From NCBI GenBank assembly GCA_030248215.1, contig JASANG010000997.1:99775-163774 (forward strand): a stretch of 64,000 nucleotides of DNA, in the 5' to 3' direction. This stretch comes from Enoplolaimus lenunculus (lineage: Eukaryota; Nematoda; Enoplea; Enoplida; Thoracostomopsidae). Below, one piece after another: positions 20,511 through 32,637 of this stretch (its first letter is position 1; each line of letters opens with the position of its first letter). The notes beneath the pieces were generated by a model. The model made no database searches. It was not told where the DNA came from and was given only the letters and a program-made list of their open reading frames with translations. The position numbers were made by a program, and so were the translations under genes.

Positions 20511-20680
20511 GGCCAGTAGCCAGCTCACCTTGTTTTAGGGGATGGCTAAAAAATTTTCAGGAGAAGCATTCAACGGTTTTTAATGACTTACAAGCAAGGT
20601 TGAAAATTTTCAAGAGAGAGCCAAAAAATTTCCAAGGGGGGCTGAGAGCCCTCCCTGGCCCACGACCCTTGAGTACGGGC
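20511..20680. mobile_element. 'GTAGCCAGCTCACC' dispersed repeat
   Basis: About 165 bp; starts GGCCAGTAGCCAGCTCACC, ends near GAGTACGGGC, with the shared AAAATTTTCAGGAG and TACAAGCAAGGTTGAAAA blocks. The ends are roughly inverse (GGCC-GTAGCC / GGCTACGGGCC in better copies). Confidence 0.6.
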
Positions 20681-21149
20681 GTGTTTACGGAAAAAATGCT
20701 GAAATTAACTGCTGTCAAAAGCATCTTTTTAGCTGTTTATGGTGTTACACTGACTGAGATCAGCTGAAATAGCTTGTCAGATTTGGATTCAAATAGGTTT
20801 AAAAGTGTGAAAAAAGACAGATAAATGTTGTTTAACTGTTGATATTTGTCGCTCACACGTTACCATTGATGTACACCCGCGAATAAACAAATATTCACAT
20901 CGGTGTTTGGGTCAGCGAATACTGGGAATACTGTTTTGTACAAACAAATACGAACAAATTGCTTACAACATGGAACTAATCGTAGTAGCTTATATATCGA
21001 CGATAGGCTAACAGTGTCCAAAATCCTATGAAGTAAATCTAAGCATAATCCTAAGCCTAATCCTTAGGCTAAGTCTAGTTTAAGCATAATAATGGGTCAG
21101 GAATTGAAATTGTTGGGGACGAATTGTCAATATATAATATATCAGTAGT

Positions 21150-21437
21150 AGGCCAATCTGATATTTAGGCTAATTACTAGTTGGTCTAGGCCAATCTGCT
21201 TATTTTGCGTAATAACAGTTTCGCCTAGGCTAAATTGTAATTAAAATTTTAGGCCAATCAGAATTGATTATTTTGGTGGACAAAATACCGTTAACCAATC
21301 AGCGTTGGTTTTACATCACTGTTGTATTGCTAAATCATACAATCGCTATTTGACCTAGGCCAATCTGCGATTTGCTCAGAATAGCAGACTGGCCTTGGTC
21401 AATTGATGATTGGCCTGAATATCAGATTGGCCTAAGA
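21150..21437. mobile_element. AGGCCAATCTG foldback
   Basis: Ends AGGCCAATCTGATATT and AATATCAGATTGGCCT are inverse. The interior repeats GGCCAATC and TTGGCCTA several times. Non-coding. Confidence 0.6.
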
Positions 21438-22289
21438 CATATACCGGGTCAAACATTTGCTATTGTAAACTCGCCACATTTTAGATTAAAGTTTACACTT
21501 CGGCTCAGGCTTCAAACATTCAGTTTAGCAAACAGAACTAAGTTTCTCAGTCATTAAGGCCATGGAACATTTAGGTTCATACAGGTTACAATTTTGGACT
21601 CCCGTACTGTTCTCTTTTCATATACTCAGGCGTAGGAAAAAGCTTAAGCTATGGCTTACGTTTTGACGTACAGATAAGCTATTTTCTTTACTTAATCCTA
21701 GGTCCAAGCACGAAATATGGGAGCCAAAATCTGCCCTATACAAATATATATATATTGGAAATAATGTAACATTTTAAGAAGTAACTTTGTGAGATCAAAG
21801 TATAAAAGGCAGAAGCGACATTTCCAGCATAGTTTGCTCGCATCTTTTGTCATAGAAACTATGCTGTTACTAAAACTAAAACGTGATATTAGAATCTATC
21901 AAAAGCTTAAACTTGCGTAAAACTAATCATTGTGTGCAATTAATAGCAAAAATACTACATTGGGATGGCAATTTGAACGCTTAAAGTTTAGCATTTTTTT
22001 GCAAGAATACAAAACTATACAGTTTTAAATAGCACTTGATTATGAGGGAAAAGGAATGAAAACATTGAAAACAATGGGAAATTGAACTATAAACGTTTTC
22101 TTCTGTATTAAACAACATATAACTGTTGCTAATAAAGTTTATCCAACAGTAGCATCAGTTCTCAGGGGTGGATACGAAGGGCCAGGTTATGCCTCTTAGA
22201 AATCAACCGGGGAGGTAATGAGAAGCTGAAATATGCAAAACTTTTCAAAATCCAACCATTTTTGGACATACGCAGGCTGGGGGCTTAAC

Positions 22290-22411
22290 ACAAACGACCC
22301 GTATATTCCTAAGCCTATGTGTAAGAAATAAGCTTACACCTAAGCAAAAAGCTTATGCTTACACTGTTGCAATTTTACAGAAAAACGTTCCGCCCATGAT
22401 CTTTACACGGT
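22290..22411. mobile_element. TTAGGC-family hAT-like MITE, truncated
   Basis: Right part only, reverse orientation: CCTAAGCC words, then AGAAAAACGTTCCGCCCATG and the end ATGATCTTTACACGG. Confidence 0.5.
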
Positions 22412-22857
22412 CAGTGTTCGAATAGCCACATAGCAAAAAAAAATAGAATTGTGTGATGAGTCTGCCCACGGCATTTATGGTAACAACCGTTACACACTGT
22501 TGAGACTACAGAGGGTCTGAGTAAAGAAAAAAATTTGGCCTTAAGCTTGGTTCATTGAACACGCGTACAGCAATTTCCAAACCAAAATTGGCTAAAAAAA
22601 ATTACCGACGCCGTATGATTTATTGTAAAATTTAAAATCAATTTATTCAAAAGCTGACCGGAATTTAAAAATTGAAAAAAAAACATTTGTCTGATAAAAC
22701 AAAACCAAATGTATCAGCTTAAAACAACGCCTATCGAACCGTATTTTAACAATGTAAATGATTTTAAAATCATATTACAGATGTCGATTTTGGACATACT
22801 GGTATGTTGGAAAACAACGGACCACGAGCCAAACGAGCTCATCTTGTTCACAAAATT

Positions 22858-23003
22858 GGATCCATGTAAAGATCAGACGCGGAACGTTTTTCAGCGGAAC
22901 TGCAATACAGTAACCTTAAGCTTTAAACCAACTTTTGTACTTCTTAGGCTTAGGCATACGAATATCCGTATATACACTGTTACGGCCGTGTTGTATGCAA
23001 TGG
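22858..23003. mobile_element. TTAGGC-family hAT-like MITE
   Basis: ATCCATGTAAAGATCAGACG at the left, TTGTATGCAATGGC at the right, with shared CGGAACGTTTTTC and TTAGGCTTAGG words. Confidence 0.55.
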
Positions 23004-23416
23004 CAACGATTACGAACACGTTTCCCGAATAGAATGAGCCGAAAATGAATCTACTGGATAGAAATACGCAAATTACGTATTTTGGCGTGATACAAAATGT
23101 GCCAACCCGCGTTGCATATTTTAGTCGCCCCGCCTAATTTTCGGACTGGACCGAACTAATGATGTTCCGGATCCGCTGATCAGGATATATCCGGTCCTTT
23201 CTCCATCCAACGAAATTAAGAAACCTCGATTTTGGGGAAAAGTTATTGAGGTTTACAGATACAAGCCGATCGAAACACTGTTCCTTGGCAAAGTTGATAA
23301 AATTTTAATAAATATTAATGAACGCCGTGCCTCAAAGGTCAGATAATTTTCTGTCATTTTCTCATAAAGTTGGCAATAATCAGTACATTTAGAAATAAAG
23401 TTGAAATTATCTTTAA

Positions 23417-23704
23417 GTCCCATGTATAGAACATGGGCCGGAACAGTATTATAAGCATATGCCTATGCCTAAGCCTAAACCTAAGCGTATGAATGAGCGA
23501 ATTCCTAAGCCTATGCCTAAGCCTAAGCGTATGAATGAGCGAATTCCTAAGCCTATACCTAAGCCTAAGCGTATGAATGAGCCAATTCCTAAGCCTATGC
23601 CTAAGCCTACGCCTAAGCCTGAGCAAAAAAAATGTAATCTAAAGCTTAAACTGACTATTACAACCCCACCGGGAAACGATGTGGCCCTATTGTATATATG
23701 GGCT
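23417..23704. mobile_element. TTAGGC-family hAT-like MITE with expanded array, inverted
   Basis: Ends CCCATGTATAGAACATGGGC and CCCTATTGTATATATGGGCT. The interior repeats CCTAAGCCTATGCC groups separated by GTATGAATGAGCGAATT, about 42 bp per unit. Pro-Lys repeat frames through it are artefacts. Confidence 0.7.
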
Positions 23705-23915
23705 ATCTTCAATATGCTCGAATCAATGAGGAAACAGAGCCCTATGTCCCTTTCTGCAACTGTGCTTAAAATTTTCGGAACTTTTGTAGTTTCCCCCGCC
23801 GATACGCATATGTGGGCGGAAACTTTTCAACTTGTAACATAACTGTTTTCCTATTTTAAAAACTAGTTTCTAGTGCGAAATTTTTTCGTCAATTTTGAGA
23901 GTATGTACACTGTAC

Positions 23916-24145
23916 ATTTCAGTGAGTTGTTTTTAACTCAGAATGAGTTGCATCAGTCAGTCTGAACTAGGACTTTTAGAACTCAGAATTTTTAATTCGT
24001 CCAGCTCATTTTGACTTAATTAACCAACTCACCCGCCTAGCCGTAATTAATCAACTCAGAGTGAGGTAATGTTTGCTAATATTAATTTGGTAATCACTAA
24101 CTCGTTAGCTCAGCGAATGTTTCAACTCATTGGAATTTACAGTGA
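23916..24145. mobile_element. ACTCA foldback MITE, copy 1
   Basis: Starts TACACTGTACATTTCAGTGAG and ends TCATTGGAATTTACAGTG, inverse of each other; interior of GAGTTG/CAACTC words. Confidence 0.65.
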
Positions 24146-25427
24146 ATTGGCGTTCACAGTTATCGCAACAATTCAAATTAGTGCAATGTATCTCCCATAA
24201 ATGAGGGCGTGTGAACAAAACGCAACGTCCGCTGAGTACATTGTTTTCTACACAGAATATACACAGTTGCTTTTAGTCTTATCTCCTAAAGTATATATAT
24301 TATCTACGTTGGGTTTTACTAATTTTTGCCTAAAGCGGCCAAGTCCGAATCGAATTACCATGCACCTCAAAGGCGTCCCAATGGTGGCATTGAAGCGGCC
24401 GTGCTCGCAACGTTGGCTAGTGCCCTCACAAATAGACTCTGTCTAAAAGTACACTCAAAATAATATTTCTGATATATAAGAAAAAATTTCTCTCATATAA
24501 GAAATATAACTAGCAAGGTGCACTTGAAAAGTGTTTCTGTTATAACAGAAAAATTTCAGAAAAGCTTTGTAATAAAGTCTGAATATATACGTTTTGCAGT
24601 TATTTTTTGAAAAATTGTCTTAAAAATCAGAAAAAATTTTCAGATTTGCCACAGAAAATACTTTTTTGAATAAATTCAGAAATTCTTTTTTATGTGTAAA
24701 CAATCTTAAAATGAATGGGAACCCCAAAATTATTCGGTGACACCCCTCAAATCTAATTTTCAGCAAACAACCCTTATACGCCAAATAAAGCAGCGAAATG
24801 AAAATTTAGTGGTTTACATATTCACCAGGTGACATTTCCAATTATAGGAAGCCAACACTCGTTTAATATCGAATATCAGATCAAAAATAATTATATTCGG
24901 GTTGTTACAATATGCACTTGCATACCGCAAATATTGCACGGTAGCTGCTTGCGCAAGTGATAATGGGTGGTTCAGGGGTCGTAAAAAAGTGTTGTCACTA
25001 CCTCAACGAGTGGCGCAGACCACTTGTTGATGTAGGGTCAACGGAAAAATTTCGTTGACGTAGGGTCAACGACGACTCGTTTAACCCTGGGCTAGGAACC
25101 ATTTTGCGGCCTAGCCAAATTTTATAACGTAAACGCCGCATAACTCGTGTAGTCCTTTCGTGAACAAATTTTGCCGTCCATTTGAAAAGTTTAGCATCAC
25201 TGGTAAAACCTGTAGATTCCCTTAAGGCCCCTTTTAACATGGTTTTAGCCAGCAAGCATTCCAAACTGGGTACGGACCTGAGATGGATCCACACTAGCGT
25301 TGTGAAAGTAGCCAAAGAGATGAGAGGCGCCCAGCTCATCTTTAGAATAACTTGAACCCATTGGGAGAACATTCAGGGTACCAATGTATTCATACTAAAT
25401 TCTGAATGCCCATCTTAAATTTTTATG

Positions 25428-25545
25428 TGTTCCTAAGCCTAAGCCTAAGCCTAAGCCTAAGCCTAAGCAAAAAATGTAATCTAGAATCTAAACTGACTGT
25501 TTTATGGATCCACCAGAAACCTGGACGCCCGTTAAAGTAACATGG
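25428..25545. mobile_element. TTAGGC-family fragment
   Basis: Five consecutive CCTAAG hexamers, then the shared AAAAAATGTAATCTAGA-type block. The terminal repeats are missing or unrecognisable. Confidence 0.5.
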
Positions 25546-26429
25546 AACCTTTTAAACTTGGTAGTTTCCTTAAAAACCCGTCAGAATGGACACAAGTGTA
25601 GCGTAAAACATGACTAAAGTATTCGTTTTTCACTTACTAAACCAATCATAGGTAATATTTTGACTTTTAAAAAGACACAAAAGCCGATTATGACGTTTTG
25701 TTGAAAATTTTGAATCGCAAAATATTCAACGAAACGTCGACACTCAAAAATTCGATATTCAAAATTGAAATCACTAAAGTTTTCTGTCGCAAAACATTCA
25801 ACTTTTCGCTGAACAAATCTCGGCAAACGATAAATGCCCGATTGAAACGGTTCAGTCGAGATTTGGGACCAGGCTCGTAACCAGCATTTCGGATCCGGTG
25901 GATTTGTTTTGTGCAAATTTCCTGGGGGCGGCATTCTTGTGTCATCAGTTACAAAATTGTTAAAAGTCACCGAATAATATCGCAAAGGGGGGTGTTTGAG
26001 ACGTAAACCCCTTTGCCTTTAACCATGTCACTGACAGAAACGCATGATGATTAGAAGCTAAGTCTTTTAGAATCAACGTCGATGTAATGTTATGAACTTT
26101 TCTCGTTAATTAAGTGCTCAAAACTTTGATTCAGAGTTTAATATCGGCTAAATTACAGAGGCGGATTGTGACAGACGTCAGCGATGAAGGGATATATTCG
26201 GAGCCATCCAGAAACCTTCTTGTTGACCTTCAACCCAAATTGGCCACAGAGCCAGGTTAGGTTAAGATTCGCTGATGCTTTTAAGGATTCTTTAAAATAC
26301 AAAGGTTTTAACCAAAATTTTTGGTTACCACGCAGTTATATATTTACCTTCCTGACAAGCAGAAATTTTAAGGTCAAAAACTAACATCAGTCCATCGTGA
26401 GAGCAGTGGCAGAGCTACAACGAATATAG

Positions 26430-26577
26430 AAGCCAGGGCCGGAACAGACACCCCATACGACACGTTTGGAGGCCCCACCCTAACTTGATTTTAAACAAAA
26501 AATTTGAAAAATATTTTAATCGCAAACGCGCCCCCATCCAGGAATTTTGGGGAGCCCATCCCAGCCTGCTCCGGCAT
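26430..26577. repeat. 'GGAACAGACACCCCATAC' dispersed repeat, second copy
   Basis: Shorter relative of 16290-16520, with GGAGGCCCCACCCTAAC and a right end AGCCTGCTCCGGCATTA that roughly inverts the left end. Confidence 0.5.
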
Positions 26578-27168
26578 TAACATACTTGAGAGTATTCAGG
26601 ATTTTGAGAGATGGGTTATGTTTTTCAAAAATTCTGCGGTATGTTGTCCTATCAACTGAAAAAGGGGCCTGAAAACTTCTGATCCACAATAAAAAAGGGG
26701 TTGATCCATGAACATCCCTTGAGATTCGCGGAAACCAGAAAGTCGTGGTTCCAATGGTGTTGAAAACCCTTACCAAATAGACATAAGGTACCTGAGATAA
26801 ACTGGTTTAAAGCCAAATATGTAAGCCAATATCACACTGAAATTGTTCAAACGGGTTTAGCTAAGTAAGCCCTCTAAATAATCATCCTATTGCATTAGTT
26901 TCAGGTCGTCGTCTAAACCTAAGCTTAAAGCTATAGTCAGCCTAAAAACCAGCAATTTAGCATGACATGTGCGTAGTTACAATTTAACCTAAGCACCAAC
27001 ACAAAATAAAAATCAAAACATCGATTAGCTTCGAAACCTAAAACGATGGCTGAACCTAAATTGACATCCTACGCTTAAGAATTAGCCTAAGGCAAAAGAT
27101 TAGCTTGGCGGCTTAACGAAAAAGGTCCTATGAATAAACTATAACCGAACAATGACGAACGCAACTTA

Positions 27169-27349
27169 CGAGTTTAACGTTTGGCTCAAAATTGTCAAAA
27201 TTATCACTCGGAGCAGTTGAATTTAAATCGCTGAAGCTCAAATTTGAATACGGCTGTTGTTGTTGTTGTTGAAGAATATCTGTCAGTGGCATTTTTTGTT
27301 GGTTCTGTGTTGGCAGACGAATCAGGCAACGTTGACTTGCAGCCTTCAA
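27169..27349 (-). CDS. Isolated candidate exon, unknown protein
   Basis: Minus-strand open frame ending at a consensus donor CTC|GTAAGTTGCG. From ATG at 27281 it reads MPLTDILQQQQQQPYS then NLSFSDLNSTAPSDNFDNFE and PNVKL. The mix of residues and the good donor look like a first coding exon of a regulatory protein. The frame is also open upstream of the ATG. I found no partner exon between 16 and 27 kb, and the glutamines come from a (TTG)n run, so chance is possible. Function unknown. Confidence 0.3.
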
Positions 27350-27432
27350 ATGGGCCGAATTATGGATTTCCTAACTCCATTATTGAACTGTTACTGAGTT
27401 TGGTGGTTTTAATTTATGTAATAAAAACGAAC

Positions 27433-27435
27433 TAA

Positions 27436-27469
<34 letters not shown>

Positions 27470-27480
27470 GTAATAATAAC
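27433..27480. repeat. (AAT)n microsatellite
   Basis: About 15 AAT units with one interruption (TAG), shortly before the tandem duplication. Confidence 0.9.
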
Positions 27481-27521
27481 TAGTAATCCGTAGTTGCACA
27501 CATGTTCAACACTCCTATTAT

Positions 27522-28165
27522 ACTGGGTTTTGGCCTATGTTCAAGAGTATTTGTTTTGAAGCAGGTCTTGCTCAAGCTTTGAAGCTTAAGTGACAACTGA
27601 AACAATTAAATCATCATTTTATGTATACGGGGTCATTGGCTCGGCACTGCATTCATTCCTAATAAAGGAAAGACTGAATCCGGGATTCCACTCTGTAGTG
27701 GAAAATACACTTCGCAACTTGAGCATAGTTAATGACAACATATAAATATCCTAACAATGCACCAAACTGCATTTGACTAATAGAACAAAACACAAAACAT
27801 CTGAACAATAATGTTTACTAAGAAAATGGAAACAACAGTTTTATGTCTATGCAAACTTCTACTAATTTGCATATTGTAACTTTGTTGGAACACTGCCCAA
27901 AATACGTATGTCGGGCGTTCCAGCTATAATATATAGATAAAAATAAACACTGATCTTGAAATCTTACATATCCGCGTAAACGGATAGCGGAAAGCAAAAA
28001 GAATGTCTTGGATTTAAAAATTTTCAAGCATAAACTTCTTTGAATTTTGGGCCAATTTAAATCTAAATAACAGGGACAGAACAGTATTATAAATATATTC
28101 CTAAGCCTAAACCTAAGAGTAAGCGTAAGCCAAACAAAAAATTAGTCTAAAGCTTATGCGGGGTT
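27522..28165. repeat. Tandem duplication, left unit (644 bp)
   Basis: Starts ACTGGGTTTTGGCCTATG and ends TTATGCGGGGTT. Nearly identical to 28166-28799 apart from a block near 27805-27875. Carries a truncated TTAGGC-family MITE at its right end and the first bases of the Harbinger-like element that is complete only after the right unit. Confidence 0.9.
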
Positions 28166-28799
28166 ACTGGGTTTTGGCCTATGTTCAAGAGTATTTGTTT
28201 TGAAGCAGGTCTTGCTCAAGCTTTGAAGCTTAAGTGACAACTGAAACAATTAAATCATCATTTTATGTATACGGGGTCATTGGCTCGGCACTGCATTCAT
28301 TCCTAATAAAGGAAAGACTGAATCCGGGATTCCACTCTGTAGTGGAAAATACACTTCGCAACTTGAGCATAGTTAATGACAACATATAAATATCCTAACA
28401 ATGCACCAAACTGCATTTGACTAATAGAACAAAACACAAAACATCTGAACAATAATGTTTACACAAAAAAAAGAAAAACAACTATCTCTCACACTCCTCC
28501 TCATTTTCATATTTTAACTGTTGGAACACTGCCCAAAATACGTATGTCGGGCGTTCCAGCTATAATATATAGATAAATAAACACTGATCTTGAAATCTTA
28601 CATATCCGCGTAAACGGATAGCGGAAAGCAAAAAGAATGTCTTGGATTTAAAAATTTTCAAGCATAAACTTCTTTGAATTTTGGGCCAATTTAAATCTAA
28701 ATAACAGGTACAGAACAGTATTATAAATATATTCCTAAGCCTAAACCTAAGAGTAAGCGTAAGCCAAGCAAAAAATTAGTCTAAAGCTTATGCGGGGTT
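28166..28799. repeat. Tandem duplication, right unit (634 bp)
   Basis: Direct repeat of 27522-28165. The block 28450-28515 differs sharply from its counterpart and is CT-rich, while the flanks are almost unchanged. Confidence 0.9.
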
Positions 28800-29210
28800 C
28801 ACGTTACCAATTGTGCGCTTGGAACCTGTTTACATAATGCACTTTCAAGCTTGCTTTTTAAAACAGCTCAGTACAGTGAGTTTTGTTTTACAAGTCTGGT
28901 TTAGTCTTTTTTACAATATATCTTTGGAAAAAATCTAAAAAATTACATAAACTATAAATATTATTTAAACAGACTCAAGGTACCCATATGGGTAACAAAC
29001 CGAAGACTAGCTACCCATAGCTACAAACGTAAGGTACCCATATGGGTAGTAGCTAGCTAGCAATCTATTCATATAGGTTGTTTCTACCTCCTGCTATGTG
29101 TAGGTGACAAAACAGATCCCAAGCGCACAATCGGTAACGTGAACCCCGCATTAAACTTACTCTGTTTCAGTACCACAGAAAAAGTTCCGCCCCTGATCTT
29201 TACATGGGCC
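28707..29210. mobile_element. TTAGGC-family hAT-like MITE interrupted by the 360-bp element
   Basis: Left part 28707-28790, right part 29151-29210 ending GATCTTTACATGGGCC. Removing the insert and one TTA restores the usual family order. Confidence 0.65.
28791..29150. mobile_element. Harbinger-like MITE nested in a TTAGGC-family MITE
   Basis: 360 bp with inverted ends TGCGGGGTTCACGTTACC and GGTAACGTGAACCCCGCA. It splits the hAT-like sequence CTAAAGCTTA|AACTTACTCTG with TTA repeated on both sides, a 3-bp duplication typical of PIF/Harbinger. The centre repeats GGTACCCATATGGGTA. Confidence 0.75.
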
Positions 29211-30042
29211 GAACTTTGTATCCATCTCTGAAAACACAGTCAAAGCTTCTGCTGGAACACAAGCCCCAAAGTGAAAAGCCAAACGCAATTTTAGTACTAA
29301 ATGTTTATACGAAATTTTGGTTTTCATCTCTGTAGGACCTTCGTGAACGTGTGTCACCTTTGATCTGCTATTGATCCCGTTTTCAACAGCTGATCCATCG
29401 TTAAATCATTTAGTCGTAGGCGTCCACAGGAAATTACACGTAGTGGGAACACTGAATATATGGGGGGGCACTTATTGTTGAATTTTAAAAAATTGTATGG
29501 ATCGAAAAATGAGTTTCAAACACAATGCCTGGCCGAGTCCATTCGGGAGTGGGACACCGGCCAAATTTGGGGAAATGGCGGTCAGCGAATGTCCCCCCGT
29601 GGGGACGCCCTTGCATTAAGTAAACCGTTTGTAAACGATGCAATAGTTGAAATTTTAAGTTTACTTTTTTAAAAGTTGTAACTGCACGAAAACAATACTG
29701 ACAAACAACAACTGCAGTTTACATTTTGCTGTGAAGAGTGTAAAAATGCGTTTATTTTGAAAACATTTTGTTGCTTTGACAAATTGTCGTTGAAATTTAA
29801 CAAACAACATCGCTGATTGCTACAAATATTTCAGTCTCGGTCATCGGCGAGCCAACTTAAACGCTTTCCTGTGCATCCCCACGGTAGGTATTGGGAGCTG
29901 TGACTCCCACCCAAATTTGGCTCGTCCCCCCAAATGGACGCAGTCCAAAAGTGAACAATTTCGAATTGCAATTGTATGGACACCCAAAATTATTCGGTGA
30001 CGCTAAATATAATTTTCTGCGGACGTCTCTCAACCCTTTCGG
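29211..30042. other. Intergenic stretch, little recognised
   Basis: A short dispersed repeat (AAGCCAAACGCAATTTTAG) at about 29273-29345. A 70-codon plus-strand frame at 29460-29672 lies in CCCC/GGGG-rich, repeat-like sequence. Nothing else seen. Confidence 0.35.
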
Positions 30043-30232
30043 ATTGCGCTATACTTTTGATGACGTCCGGAGTCGTCTGTCGCCGATACGGCGCCGTCTG
30101 TTACCGTCTGTCGCCCGTACGTTGACGTACGTCATCGTGCGTCAGTACGTTATTTTACTTGAATCAATCTCGTACCATATCGTATGATGACGGACAGCGC
30201 CGTACGACAAGTATAGCACAACCCTTACATAA
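30043..30232. mobile_element. GC-rich 'GCGCTATACTT' foldback
   Basis: Ends GGATTGCGCTATACTTTTG and CAAGTATAGCACAACCC; interior CCGTCTGTCGCC words around GTACGTCATCGTGCGT. Confidence 0.65.
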
Positions 30233-30577
30233 TGAAAATAGAACAAAAACACACCACTCTGTTTTCCCCTGTGTTCGACAGACAGAGACCACGGGCTCGT
30301 GTTTGCCCTTACAAAACAGATACTTCATCCGATTAAGCATAAGCCTCGCAAGGGTGCCCCATGGCGACCACCCAGGCCGACCATAAAATCCAATATTTAA
30401 ACACCCCCAAAGCACCCATTGAAACCCTATGTGATCCACAGCGTCCTCTTGGTATAAACCTACGTTTCCTATTCAAGATAGAAAATAATCCAATTATTAA
30501 TTTAGTCAAACATATTTCGCGCATTCCAAAACGTTAAATGTTTAAGGGCGTCTGAAGGTATTGAAATGGGCCGAATT

Positions 30578-30749
30578 CAATGACGGATCCATGGGGGCCA
30601 CCCCGCCCAAGGCCCCTCCAACAGCATCTCGACAAAAATTATATAGCAACTTTATGGCAATAGTTCGTGGTTTGTGTGTTGGTCAAAAATAAGGTTATTA
30701 CCTGTTAAATTTTGCCCCCCCCCATTGTGAGATCCTGGATCCGCCATTG
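30578..30749. mobile_element. hAT-like 'CAGTGGCGGATCC' MITE
   Basis: Ends CAATGACGGATCCATGG and GGATCCGCCATTG, flanked by an exact 8-bp duplication GCCGAATT (30570-30577 and 30750-30757). The duplication length and end sequence are hAT traits. Confidence 0.8.
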
Positions 30750-31126
30750 GCCGAATTTAGACCAATTTTTGTGTTACCAAAACGTTTACAAAGTTACACT
30801 CGGAGCGAGGCTTCTAGAAGAGGCGAATCCCCCCTCCCATAGCCAAGTCGGGGGGTGCTGGCCGTGGCACTGGACAATCCAGAAACTTAGGGCTGCGCTG
30901 TACTCGACGCGGAGCGCCGTGCGTCATGTCTAACAACACTTTTTAACAAGCGCACTGTGGCATCTAAAATTCTCTTTTATTTGGGACGAACGGCACCAGG
31001 CGGCGTCGAGCGGAAGCGACCAGCAGCGTCCGGTTTACCTTCAGTACCGAACGACGCCTCGAAGCATAGAAAATTATACGGCAGACATTCAGTTGGTGGC
31101 TCTTGTTACTTTAAGGAGCGTCCAGG

Positions 31127-31277
31127 TTTCTGGTGGGTCCATAAAACAGTAAGTTTAGATTCTGGATTACATTTTTTGCTTAGACTGAGGCTTAGGAATT
31201 CATTTTTGCAACGCTATAGGCTTAGACTTAGGCTTAAAATACGCTTAATCTATGGTTACGCCCCTTATAGTAACATT
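31127..31277. mobile_element. TTAGGC-family MITE, diverged
   Basis: CATAAAACAGTAAGTTTAG, TTGCTTAGACTGAGGC and a right end CCTTATAGTAACATTGGC; the left end is unclear. Confidence 0.45.
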
Positions 31278-31542
31278 GGCTCAGTTGGTTATAGATTAAA
31301 AATCAATACCCATTAAGCTTTATTTAATGTTCACGGTCGTTTAAAATTTAGTTCAAAATTTCAACCGATTAAAACGCAAGCAATGCTTGTTTTTGATTCT
31401 CAGAACAAAAACTAAAACTGTGTGGCCTGAAATATAATATAGTTTTAGTGATTCGCGCACGAATAAATTTTATTTTAGTTTCCAAATATTTTACAAGAAA
31501 ATATGAAAAAATTGTTGGTCATAAAAAATCACAAGTTAAAAT

Positions 31543-31725
31543 GGCCCATGTATAGAACGGGGCAGGAACAGTAGTATAAGCATATTCCTAAGCCTAAGCG
31601 TATAGATGAGCCTATTCCTAAGCCTAAGCCTAAGCATAAGCCTAAGCAAAAATTAGTCTAAAGCTTAAACTGACTCTATTATAGCCCCTCCCGAAAACGA
31701 TCCCGCCCTGTTCTATACATGGGCC
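31543..31725. mobile_element. TTAGGC-family hAT-like MITE with target duplication
   Basis: GGCCCATGTATAGAACGGGG to CCCTGTTCTATACATGGGCC, flanked by GTTAAAAT and GCTAAAAT (7 of 8 match). Interior of CCTAAG hexamers. Confidence 0.75.
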
Positions 31726-32637
31726 GCTAAAATAATCACATAGCTAATACGCCGTTGCGGTATAGCTCAAGGTTAACACCGATCGGTTAACCCGGTCTCA
31801 ACGAAAAATTCGTGTTGACTCAATCTCAATGGCTTACACGCGTTTGAGGTTGGATCAGTGCGAAGGTTTTGTTATACATATATACATGATTTCAGGCAAA
31901 TTAAAAAGTTTCATTTTGATATTTAATATTAAAATTGCGTCTGGCTTCTTGCTCACTTCGCTTGAGGGATCCTTGATTCGCCACTGCTATAGTCCCTAAA
32001 CTTTGGGTATTGTGAGACCCGAGCATCCTTAGACAGGGCCCTGGCGTTAATAATAGCTTGCCAATGCCTAAGCTGAAACCCGAACCTAACCGTAACCTAA
32101 AATGTAACCGAAATATACACAACAGCCGACAAAGTTTCCCTAGTCGAAACTTCACCCCACCCGGTTGAAGATCGATTACTGTACCCAAGCCTGACCCCTG
32201 GATTGTACCCTGACCGCAGAATCAAAACAAGCCTCTGCCCAAAAAAAACAACCGACAGAAGGTATCGCGGGTAGTCATGTGAACAAAATTAAAAAAAAAA
32301 ACAACAACAACAGTGCAAACATATTAAAAATGAGCATATACTAGACACTGTCGACATAGAGTCTATTTGCCTTCTAATTCTTCTGTATAAACACTCGCTG
32401 AACACGGTTTGTTCACGCTTGAGGCCGTCTCTCTGCTTTGATTGGCTAAGCGGGTCTGGCAAGAAACCAATAAAGGCTTCGAGGGGCACGTCCGTAGACG
32501 GCTCACCTTACTATGGCGGAGTTTAAAGGTTTCAGGAGGGGCACATAAAGAGGCCCGCCGAGGATGCACCTTTGGTTAAAATGAATGGAATGCTAATTTT
32601 ATTCGGAAGACGGGGATCGCTTTTAAGTATCTGAGCG

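Larger units (their letters stand above)
15855..27168. other. 11 kb intergenic region, repeats only
   Basis: I find no supported exon. It contains, in order: a CCCCACCC-rich dispersed repeat (16290-16520), a TTAGGC-family fragment (about 16690-16770), a Harbinger-like element (17655-17927), a tRNA-like sequence (18195-18271), a GC-rich foldback (18676-18790), MITE copies at 18872, 19684, 20511, 21150, 22290, 22858, 23417 and 23916, and a second CCCCACCC repeat (26430-26577). A 124-codon minus-strand frame at 24998-25372 has no recognisable domain. Confidence 0.5.

Noticed and set aside
23354-23842. Frames rich in Pro-Lys-Pro or Leu-Arg-His
   Set aside because: Translations of the CCTAAG/CTTAGG array of another copy of the same MITE family.
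24998-25372. 124-codon minus-strand frame as a gene
   Set aside because: No recognisable domain, no splice context and no neighbours; composition alone does not support it.
25441-25472. (TTAGGC)n as an interstitial telomere or chromosome end
   Set aside because: It sits within the recurring MITE family with its shared flanking blocks, and similar short runs are spread across the whole window.
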